From NCBI GenBank assembly GCA_012521455.1, contig JAAYMJ010000157.1:1-7143 (forward strand): DNA of 7,143 nucleotides, in the 5' to 3' direction. Below, piece after piece: positions 1 through 6,600 of the stretch. A model generated the notes under the pieces. The model was given only the letters and a program-made list of their open reading frames with translations, did no database searches and was not told where the DNA came from. This stretch comes from Clostridiaceae bacterium. Its GTDB lineage: Bacteria; Bacillota; Clostridia; UMGS1883; JAAYMJ01. Made by a program: the position numbers and the translations under genes. How positions within the stretch are numbered: position 1 is the stretch's first letter; the number at the start of each line of letters is the position of its first letter.

Positions 1-378
1 AAGTACCCGTCCATAAAGGTGGTGGTGGATATCCACCGCGACTCAATCCTTAGGGATGGGAAAAAATTAAGTCTTGTGTTTAACCACAACAATGAAAAGG
101 CCGCACAGGTAATGCTTGTTGTGGGGACCAACAAGTCGGGGTTAAACCATCCTGACTGGCAGTACAATCTGGGGTTTGCGTTAAAATGGCAAAAGGCAAT
201 GCTGGAGATTGACTCAAACCTTCCCCGGCCGGTGAATTTGAGAAAAGAGCGGTTTAACGGGCATGTGACAAAAAACGCGGTGATTTTGGAAGTGGGAACC
301 AGCGCAAACACGCTGGAAGAAGCGCTGGTCAGCGCAAGGTTAAGCGCAAAGGCTCTTGCAAATATCATAGAAAAATAA
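1..378 (+). CDS. spoIIP: Stage II sporulation protein P (SpoIIP), C-terminal part, 5' end outside the window
   Basis: SpoIIP is a membrane-anchored peptidoglycan amidase/endopeptidase that works with SpoIID and SpoIIM to thin septal and forespore peptidoglycan during engulfment. The reading frame is open from base 1 and ends with TAA at 376-378, giving 125 visible residues. A GTG at 19 could be read as a start, but the sequence before it (KYPSIK) continues the family pattern, so the gene simply enters from the left. Seen here: the DIHRD motif (His codon at 34-36, a presumed zinc/active-site His), then VVGTN, a HPDW segment followed by a long helix, RPV, RFN, and LEVGTSANTLEEA, whose Glu (visible residue 97) is the presumed catalytic acid of this amidase fold. 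The N-terminal membrane anchor and the first histidine motif lie outside the window. The stop codon directly abuts the terminator. It converges on the minus-strand gene cluster. Family assignment is firm; the roles of individual residues come from knowledge of the family. Confidence 0.93.
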   Translation, partial: KYPSIKVVVDIHRDSILRDGKKLSLVFNHNNEKAAQVMLVVGTNKSGLNHPDWQYNLGFALKWQKAMLEIDSNLPRPVNLRKERFNGHVTKNAVILEVGTSANTLEEALVSARLSAKALANIIEK

Positions 379-405
379 AAAAGAGAAGCCTTTGGCTTCT
401 CTTTT
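379..405. terminator. Bidirectional intrinsic terminator between convergent transcripts
   Basis: A perfect 12-bp stem (379-390 paired with 394-405, core GAGAAGCC/GGCTTCTC plus four A-T pairs) closes a 3-nt loop. It sits one base after the spoIIP stop and 16 bp after the stop of the minus-strand repressor gene. Read on the minus strand, the stem runs into TTTTTT-A-TTTTT, a strong U-tract. Read on the plus strand, only TTTT follows before ATAAT. It should therefore stop the five-gene minus-strand transcript efficiently and also serve spoIIP, probably less well. Confidence 0.88.
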
Positions 406-421
406 ATAATGCATGGGGTTT

Positions 422-1033
422 TTATTCAAATTTAATCAGGGATTGAACCACTTTTCCGATTATGCGGTATTTGTCCTTTGCCGGGTCTATGGTTTGGGAT
501 TTATATTTTGGGTTGGTGGAATCGGGCATAAAGGTGATTTTAGCCCCGTCGTCGTAATACCTTCTTACAACCGCGTCGTTATCCCCGATAGTTACCACCA
601 CAATATCCCTGTTTTCAGCATAGTTTTGCAGTTTTACAATTACAATGTCGCCTTTATGGATTCTGGCGTTATTCATGCTGTCGTCTGAAACTAAAAGGCC
701 GACGTAATTGTTGTTCCCGGCATAGCTTTTGGAAACAAAAACCTTGTCAATAACGCTATCTACCGCGACCTCGGGCATTCCTGCCTTGATGTATTTTACC
801 ACATAGACTTCCTGAAAATCCTTTACGGTGTCCGCTACATCCCCAAGAAGTTCTGATAAGGGGACTTTGAGGGCCTTTGCTATTTCGTCAAGGCGGGACA
901 CCGTGGGCACATTGTACCCGGTTTCGTAATTTGACAGCGCGGAAACGCTTATATTGAGTTTGTCCGCCAATTCCTTTTGGGTTAGGTTGTTTTTTATCCT
1001 AAATTCCTTAATGCGTTTACCTATGTCGGTCAT
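422..1033 (-). CDS. XRE-family HTH / S24 peptidase-like transcriptional repressor (LexA/CI-like) with altered catalytic dyad
   Basis: A 203-residue protein, typical for chromosomal and phage XRE-S24 repressors. Residues 5-60 form an HTH_3 DNA-binding domain (LTQKELADKLNIS, then SALSNYETG as recognition region). Residues 75-203 form the S24 domain: an Ala84-Gly85 pair in KAGMP matches the self-cleavage site, and DDSM with Ser119 matches the nucleophile, followed by KGDIVIV. The catalytic Lys expected in the later strand is Arg157 (DAVVRRYY; codon AGA), so self-cleavage may be lost. It is not LexA itself: the N-terminus is an XRE helix-turn-helix rather than the LexA winged helix. The ATG at 1033 has a good ribosome binding site (AGAGGA, 7-nt spacer) in the 17-bp gap after the membrane-protein gene, so it is the last gene of the unit. 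Likely role: repressor released by stress or by a ligand or partner; targets unknown. Confidence 0.9.
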   Translation of the reverse strand: MTDIGKRIKEFRIKNNLTQKELADKLNISVSALSNYETGYNVPTVSRLDEIAKALKVPLSELLGDVADTVKDFQEVYVVKYIKAGMPEVAVDSVIDKVFVSKSYAGNNNYVGLLVSDDSMNNARIHKGDIVIVKLQNYAENRDIVVVTIGDNDAVVRRYYDDGAKITFMPDSTNPKYKSQTIDPAKDKYRIIGKVVQSLIKFE

Positions 1034-1040
1034 ATTACAA

Positions 1041-1048
1041 TCCTCTCC
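1041..1048 (-). promoter_or_regulatory. Strong ribosome binding site of the XRE/S24 repressor
   Basis: On the minus strand the sequence reads GGAGAGGA, with AGAGGA placed 7 nt before the ATG at 1033. It starts just after the TAG stop of the membrane-protein gene and supports the chosen start. It matches the Shine-Dalgarno consensus better than the sites before the membrane-protein and punA genes. Confidence 0.75.
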
Positions 1049-1050
1049 GG

Positions 1051-1614
1051 CTAATATTTTCCCACATGAAGCATTTTTTGCGCAATTTCCATGATATCCG
1101 AGGGGTCATTTCTGAAAATGCACCCGTATTCGTTGTTTACGCGCATTTCGATTATCCAAACAGGCCCGTTGGGGTCATGGGTTTGGGGAAATTTGCCCAT
1201 GTTTTTTTCTTCTATAAGGCTTAAAATTTCGCTGAAGTCCCGGCTTTTTATTTCTTTCTTTTTGGTTTCCTCAAGGCTTATCACGTAATTTTCGCCAAAA
1301 ATTATTGATGAATATGAGGCGGTGGTTTTGCCGCCATCATTATTCAATCTTACAGTGGTCATTCCCTGGGCGGGGTTAAAGTTTATAAGGCGGATGCAGT
1401 CCCCGTTGGGCTTTTTTTGGTATATGTCAGGCTCTTTTATTGCTTTTAGGGTTTCGCAGATTATGCTTGTGTAAACCGTTTTTGAGGACACATCCTTGTC
1501 AAAGTAGCTTTGGGTTAAAGCCGTTTGCATGTAAATGAGAAAGCTTCCCACCACAAGCAGGATGATTAAATTGTAGTAGGGAATAATCTTTCTTGCTTTT
1601 TCAAGGTTTCTCAT
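1051..1614 (-). CDS. Unrecognised single-pass membrane protein with extracytoplasmic domain
   Basis: I do not recognise the family. The 187-residue product starts with a short basic segment (residues 1-12, with R2, K6, R8, K9), then one hydrophobic helix at about residues 13-33, with no clear signal peptidase site. This predicts an N-in anchor with the remaining roughly 150 residues outside the membrane. The soluble part has cysteines at 53, 73 and 165, a probable beta-rich centre (about 74-114), a charged helix near 115-137 and a C-terminal segment with PVWIIEM, YGCIF and a final helix (172-182). The weak GGGA ribosome binding site lies 23 bp or less after the malic enzyme stop, and the repressor starts 17 bp after this gene's TAG, so it is co-transcribed with both. 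The pairing of a small membrane protein with a repressor could be functional, but nothing in the sequence proves it. Frame, start and context make it a real gene. Confidence 0.8.
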   Translation of the reverse strand: MRNLEKARKIIPYYNLIILLVVGSFLIYMQTALTQSYFDKDVSSKTVYTSIICETLKAIKEPDIYQKKPNGDCIRLINFNPAQGMTTVRLNNDGGKTTASYSSIIFGENYVISLEETKKKEIKSRDFSEILSLIEEKNMGKFPQTHDPNGPVWIIEMRVNNEYGCIFRNDPSDIMEIAQKMLHVGKY

Positions 1615-1637
1615 AAAAATTCCCGCTTTTATTTATT

Positions 1638-2810
1638 TTAATACACCCTTGCAACTTTTGTTTCAATGGCAGCTTTGCTAACCGCTTTTGCCACAAGTTT
1701 GGCCACATTTTTGTCAAAGGCGTCGGGGATTATAAAGTCTTCGCAAAGCTTATCCCCAACCGCTTCGGCGATGGCGTAGGCTGCGGCTATTTTCATTTCG
1801 TCGTTTATATCCTTTGCCCGAACGTCCAGCGCCCCGCGGAAAATGCCGGGGAATGCCAGTACATTGTTAATCTGGTTTTTAAAGTCGCTTCTGCCTGTGC
1901 CCACTATCCTTGCCCCCGCTTCCTTTGCCTCATCAGGCATGATTTCAGGAACGGGGTTTGCCATGGCAAAGATTATGGCGTCTTTGTTCATGGTCTTTAC
2001 CATTTCTTTTGTCAAAACACCGGGGGCTGATACGCCGATAAACACGTCGGCGCCTTTTATAACTTCCGCTAATGTCCCCTTCTTTTTCTGAAGGTTTGAT
2101 ATTTTAGCCATTTCGGCTTTTTCTTCGTTTAGGTTGTCGCGGCCTTCATATATTGCCCCCTGACGGTCGCACAAAATCACGTTTTTAAGCCCCATTTTCA
2201 TCAAAAGCTTGGTAATTGCAATTCCTGCGGCGCCTGAGCCGTTTACCACTACTTCAATATCGCTCATTTTCTTTCCTGTAATTTTTAACGCGTTAATTAA
2301 CGCCGCTAAGGTAACTACCGCGGTGCCGTGCTGGTCGTCGTGAAAAATGGGGATTTCGCACACTTCCTTTAATTTTCTTTCAATTTCAAAGCAGCGGGGC
2401 GCGGAGATGTCTTCAAGGTTAATGCCGCCAAAGGAGCCTTCCAAAAGTTTTATTGTCCTTACTATTTCGTCAACGTCCTTTGATTTTATGCACAAGGGGA
2501 AGGCGTCAACGTCGCCGAAGGTTTTAAACAGCACGCATTTTCCTTCCATAACCGGCATGCCCGCTTCAGGCCCTATGTCGCCAAGGCCTAAAACCGCGGT
2601 GCCGTCGGTAACTACCGCAACAAGGTTCCCCCGCCTGGTATAGGTGTATGAAAGGTCGGTGTTATCCTTTATTTTCAAACACGGCTCGGCAACGCCCGGT
2701 GTGTAGGCGATGGACAAGTCCTCCCTGCTTTCAACGGGAGCGCGGCTGGTTATCTCAATTTTACCCTTCCATTCTTCGTGCATTTTTAACGCTTTTTCTT
2801 TAATATCCAA
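1638..2810 (-). CDS. Malic enzyme, short bacterial type (NAD(P)-dependent malate dehydrogenase, decarboxylating)
   Basis: A cytoplasmic enzyme that oxidatively decarboxylates L-malate to pyruvate and CO2, producing NADH or NADPH. The 390 residues match the short bacterial form without the phosphotransacetylase-like tail. N-terminal malic domain: AYTPGVAEPC with the probable catalytic Tyr36; GKCVLFK with the probable catalytic Lys91; DVDAFPLC; metal-binding Glu133-Asp134 (NLEDISAPRCFEIE) and Asp159 (FHDDQHGTA). C-terminal Rossmann domain: NGSGAAG at about 190-196, and LCDRQG with Asp214 at the end of the second strand, which favours NAD over NADP (inference). ANPVPE and NNVLAFPGIFRGALD are also typical. 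The start is TTG at 2810, chosen because a GGAGG sits 8 nt upstream and no in-frame ATG lies before the conserved N-terminus. It follows punA by 17 bp. Its presence between purine genes and a regulator is unexplained. Confidence 0.95.
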   Translation of the reverse strand: MDIKEKALKMHEEWKGKIEITSRAPVESREDLSIAYTPGVAEPCLKIKDNTDLSYTYTRRGNLVAVVTDGTAVLGLGDIGPEAGMPVMEGKCVLFKTFGDVDAFPLCIKSKDVDEIVRTIKLLEGSFGGINLEDISAPRCFEIERKLKEVCEIPIFHDDQHGTAVVTLAALINALKITGKKMSDIEVVVNGSGAAGIAITKLLMKMGLKNVILCDRQGAIYEGRDNLNEEKAEMAKISNLQKKKGTLAEVIKGADVFIGVSAPGVLTKEMVKTMNKDAIIFAMANPVPEIMPDEAKEAGARIVGTGRSDFKNQINNVLAFPGIFRGALDVRAKDINDEMKIAAAYAIAEAVGDKLCEDFIIPDAFDKNVAKLVAKAVSKAAIETKVARVY

Positions 2811-2817
2811 AATAAAT

Positions 2818-2823
2818 ACCTCC
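2818..2823 (-). promoter_or_regulatory. Ribosome binding site that fixes the TTG start of the malic enzyme
   Basis: The minus strand reads GGAGGT at 2823-2818, with GGAGG ending 8 nt before the TTG at 2810-2808. This near-perfect Shine-Dalgarno lies in the 17-bp gap after the punA stop (TAA at 2830-2828) and is the main reason to accept the rare start codon. A strong site probably compensates for the weak codon. Confidence 0.85.
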
Positions 2824-2827
2824 AGTT

Positions 2828-3640
2828 TTAAATTTTGTTTAGTATCTCGCTTAAAAGCAGTGTTAGTTTGTGGCTAATGCTCTTTGACGCCTTTAGTACG
2901 TCTTCATGGGATAGCTTTTCACCCGATACCCCCGCGGCTTTGTTGGATATCCATGAAAGGCCTAAGACCTTCATGTTGCCGTGCACTGCCGCAATCACTT
3001 CGGGGACCGTTGACATTCCCACAGCGTCGGCCCCAAGTATCGACAAAGCTTTGATTTCAGCCTTTGTTTCATAGTTTGGGCCGCTCATGTAGGCATATAC
3101 GCCCCGTCTTAGGGTAATGCCGAATTTTTCCGCGGCTTTTGCTGCTATATTTATGAGTTCCTCGGGATAGGCCTCCGTCATGTCGGGGAATCTTACCCCG
3201 ATTTCGTCAATGTTTTTGCCAAAAAGGGGGGAGTCGTGGGAAAGCTTGATGTGGTCGGTTATTGCCATTACATCCCCCACTTCAAAACACGGGTTTATCC
3301 CGCCTGCGGCGTTTGTAACGATTAGGTTTTTTACGCCTAAATAGGACAAAACCTTAACGGGGAAAGCCACTTCCCCCATTGAATAGCCTTCATAGCAGTG
3401 AACGCGACCTTTTAGTATTATAATTTCTTTTGAAAATAGCTTCCCCCTCACAAGCGCCCCTTCGTGGCCTTCCACAGTGGATGTGGGAAAGTTGGGGATT
3501 GTGTTGTAGGGAAGAATGACTGCGTCTTCTGCCATGTCCGCGATATTGTTTAGGCCCGAGCCTAAAATTATGGCGGTGGAGGGTATGGTATTCAGGCGTT
3601 CAATTAAAAAGCCTGCGGTTTCCTTGATTTTTTCAATCAT
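2828..3640 (-). CDS. punA: Purine-nucleoside phosphorylase, trimeric (type II) family
   Basis: A cytoplasmic enzyme of purine salvage: it splits inosine, guanosine and their deoxy forms with phosphate to give the free base and (deoxy)ribose-1-phosphate. The 270 residues are the usual length. Motifs in order: ILGSGL with phosphate-binding Ser28; VEGHEG with His59; KGRVHCYEGY with Arg79 and His81; TNAAGG (109-114); GPNYET with Glu191, the base-binding Glu (human Glu201 equivalent); GADAVGMSTVPE with Ser210; and SNKAAG with Asn233, the human Asn243 equivalent that sets 6-oxopurine specificity. LSHEDVL follows with a ribose-site His (245). No key residue is missing. The ATG at 3640 lies 14 bp after the purL stop, with a modest GGGTGGGA site upstream. 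Being directly behind purL suggests joint control of purine synthesis and salvage. The hexameric DeoD type is excluded by the motifs. Confidence 0.97.
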   Translation of the reverse strand: MIEKIKETAGFLIERLNTIPSTAIILGSGLNNIADMAEDAVILPYNTIPNFPTSTVEGHEGALVRGKLFSKEIIILKGRVHCYEGYSMGEVAFPVKVLSYLGVKNLIVTNAAGGINPCFEVGDVMAITDHIKLSHDSPLFGKNIDEIGVRFPDMTEAYPEELINIAAKAAEKFGITLRRGVYAYMSGPNYETKAEIKALSILGADAVGMSTVPEVIAAVHGNMKVLGLSWISNKAAGVSGEKLSHEDVLKASKSISHKLTLLLSEILNKI

Positions 3641-3654
3641 AAAAATCCCACCCG

Positions 3655-6600
3655 TTATTTAAAGTATAGCACACCATTTTTGAAAATATCTTGAACTTTA
3701 TCTCCGTAAATATTTTTTGACACATACCCGCCATATCTTTCCGAATGGGCCATTTTGCCCAAAACCCTGCCGCAGGGGCTGGTTATGCCTTCAATTGCCC
3801 AAACGGAGCCGTTGGGGTTTGAATATTCGTCAAATTCACCGTCAGGATTGCAGTACTGGGTTGCAATCTGGCCGTTTTCTTTTAATGTTTTTAGCCACTC
3901 CTCATTTGCCACAAACCTTCCTTCGCCGTGGGAGATTGGGATTGCGTGTACATCCCCCGGCTTGAATGAAGCAAGCCACGGGGATTTGTTTGAGGCAATC
4001 CTTGTGTAGCATATCCGTGAAATGTGGCGGCCTATGGTGTTGAAGGTTAAGGTTGGGGATGTGGGGGAGAGTGGCCTGATTTCCCCGTAGGGTACAAGGC
4101 CCAGCTTAATTAGCGCCTGAAAACCGTTGCAAATCCCCAAAATTAACCCGTCGCGCACTTTTAGCAAATCATTTACCGCCTCTTTCACAACTGGGTTTTG
4201 GAAGGTGGCAACAATGAACTTGCCTGAGCCGTCGGGCTCGTCCCCGCCGCTGAAACCCCCTGGGAACATAATTATCTGGCTTTGGCGGATACGCTTTGCC
4301 ATTTCTTTTAGGGTTTGGTCTATGTCTTTGGGGGTTAGGTTTTTAATCACGAAGGTATCCACTTCCGCCCCCGCTTTTATGAATGCCCTCTCGGTGTCGT
4401 ATTCGCAGTTGGTGCCTGGGAATACAGGCATGAATACCCTCGGGCGGGCATGCTTTTGTGTTGATATTAATATGTTTTTAGCCTCATATGAGATTTTTGG
4501 CACTTCTTCCTTATACGGAAGTTTTATGGGGAACACCTTTGAAAGGGGTTCTTCATAGGCGGACAGCGCTTCGTTTAAGGCTATGGTTTCGCCGTTTAGC
4601 TCAATTTCCGCCCTATCCCAAGTTTTCCCCAAAATTTTATAAGTTATATCATCTAAAAAGCCGGTGTCTTCTGCTTCTAATACGAAGCTGCCGATATTGG
4701 GGGTAAACAGGTCGTCGTGGCTGATTTTCGCCCCGATAAAGTTTCCGAAAGACATTTTGGCAATTGCCGCCGCAATCCCGCCTTCTTTTACGGTGGAGGC
4801 GGAAAGGACTTTGCCTTCCTTTATGCCTTTGTGAATTGCGCTGTAAATTTTTTCAAGCTTTTCAAAGTCGGGTAAATCGTATTCGTCTTTGATGACGGGG
4901 ATATATACAATGTTTGAGCCTGCCTTTTTAAATTCCGGGGATATGATGAATTTTGCGTCTTCCACCGCCACGGCGAAGGAAACCAAAGTCGGGGGCACGT
5001 CAAGGTCGTTGAAGGAGCCCGACATGCTGTCCTTGCCGCCGATTGCGGGGATTTTTAGCGCCTTTTGGGCATAGTACGCCCCAAGCAGGGCAGAAAGCGG
5101 TTTTCCCCAGCGGGAGGGCTCGTTTTTGAGTCTTTCAAAGTATTCCTGAAGGGTTAGTCTTACTTTTTTATAGTCCCCGCCTGATGCCACGATTTTTGAG
5201 ACGGACTCAACTATGGCGTACACCGCGCCGTGGAAGGGGCTGTTTTTGGATATATTCACATTAAAGCCAAAACTCATAAGGCTTGCGGTGCTGGTTTCGC
5301 CCCCAAGCACGGGGATTTTGGCCGCCATGGCCTCAATGGGGGTGAGCTGGTTTTTGCCACCAAAGGGCATAAGCACCGTATTCGCGCCGATGGATGAGTC
5401 AAACCTTTCGGATAACCCCTGCTGGCTTGCCACGTTCAGGTCTTTTAAGTTTTCGATGAACTTTTCCTTTATATTGCCCGATGGGATATCCCTTTTTATT
5501 ATTTCTTTAGGCTCACAGACTTTTGCCTTGGCATGTTTTTTCGCGCCGTTTGAGTTTAAAAATACTCGGGAAATGTCCACAATGGTTTTGCCGCGCCATG
5601 TCATAACCAGGCGGGGTTCTTTTGTGACCTCTGCCACAATGGTGCCTTCAAGGTTTTCTTCATTTACGTATTTTAAGAACTTGTCCGCGTCTAGCTTATC
5701 CACAACCACTGCCATTCTTTCCTGGCTTTCGGAGATGGCAAGTTCCGTTCCGTCTAAACCTTCATATTTTTTGGGGATTGTGTCAAGGTTTATTTTTAGC
5801 CCGTCGGCAAGTTCCCCAATTGCTACGCTTACGCCCCCCGCGCCAAAATCGTTGCACTTTTTAATCAGCCTTGTCACGTTTTTGTTTCTGAAAAGCCGCT
5901 GTATTTTGCGCTCAATGGGGGGGTTCCCCTTTTGCACTTCGGCGCCGCAGGTTTCAAGGGAGGTGTCGGTGTGGGCTTTTGAAGAGCCTGTCGCGCCCCC
6001 GATACCGTCCCTGCCTGTTCTTCCGCCGATTAGTATCACAACATCCCCCGGGGAGGGGGTTTTTCTTATTACGTTTTCTTTCGGGCAGGCGCCTATAACC
6101 GCGCCGATTTCAAGCCTTTTTGCCACATAGCCTTCGTCATATATTTCATGCACCAGACCCGTTGCCAGCCCGACCTGGTTTCCGTAAGAGGAATAGCCCG
6201 CGGCGGCGGTTTGGGTGATTTTCTTTTGGGGAAGCTTTCCCGGCAAGGTTTCAGACACCTTTTTCCTGGGGTCCCCTGAGCCAGTTACCCTCATTGCCTG
6301 ATATACATAGCTTCTTCCAGACAAAGGGTCGCGGATTGCGCCGCCCAAACATGTGGCAGCGCCCCCAAAAGGCTCGATTTCCGTCGGGTGGTTGTGGGTT
6401 TCGTTTTTGAACATGAGCAGGTAGTCTTCTTTTTTGCCGTCAATGTCCACTTCTATGTTTATGCTGCAGGCGTTTATTTCTTCCGATTCGTCAAGGTCAG
6501 GGATAAAGCCTTCTTTTTTTAGCTCCTTTGCGGCAATTGTCGCTATATCCATGAGGCAAATGGGCTTGTTTTGGGATATTTTATCCTTGTTCCTTTTGTA

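Noticed and set aside
19..21. GTG as the start of a complete small gene at the left edge
   Set aside because: The fragment begins in the middle of the SpoIIP catalytic domain, and codons 1-18 also fit the family; no ribosome binding site precedes the GTG.
422..1033. The repressor as a true LexA or as evidence of a prophage
   Set aside because: The DNA-binding domain is XRE type rather than the LexA winged helix, and no integrase, att site or phage gene is visible. The gene sits in a housekeeping transcript.
1615..1637. Separate promoter for the membrane protein/repressor pair in the gap after the malic enzyme
   Set aside because: The 23-bp gap is AT-rich but too short for a complete -35/-10 promoter, and I could not identify a convincing one reaching back into the malic enzyme gene.
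4127..4558. Open frame of 143 codons on the plus strand
   Set aside because: It is antisense to the glutamine amidotransferase domain of PurL, with no domain or start signal. Other plus-strand frames between 413 and 6958 are rejected for the same reason.
5213..6130. Open frame of 305 codons on the plus strand, antisense to purL
   Set aside because: It lies wholly within well-conserved PurL coding sequence on the other strand, its translation is Ser/Phe/Pro-rich with no recognisable domain, and no ribosome binding site was seen. It is a mirror of purL codon bias.
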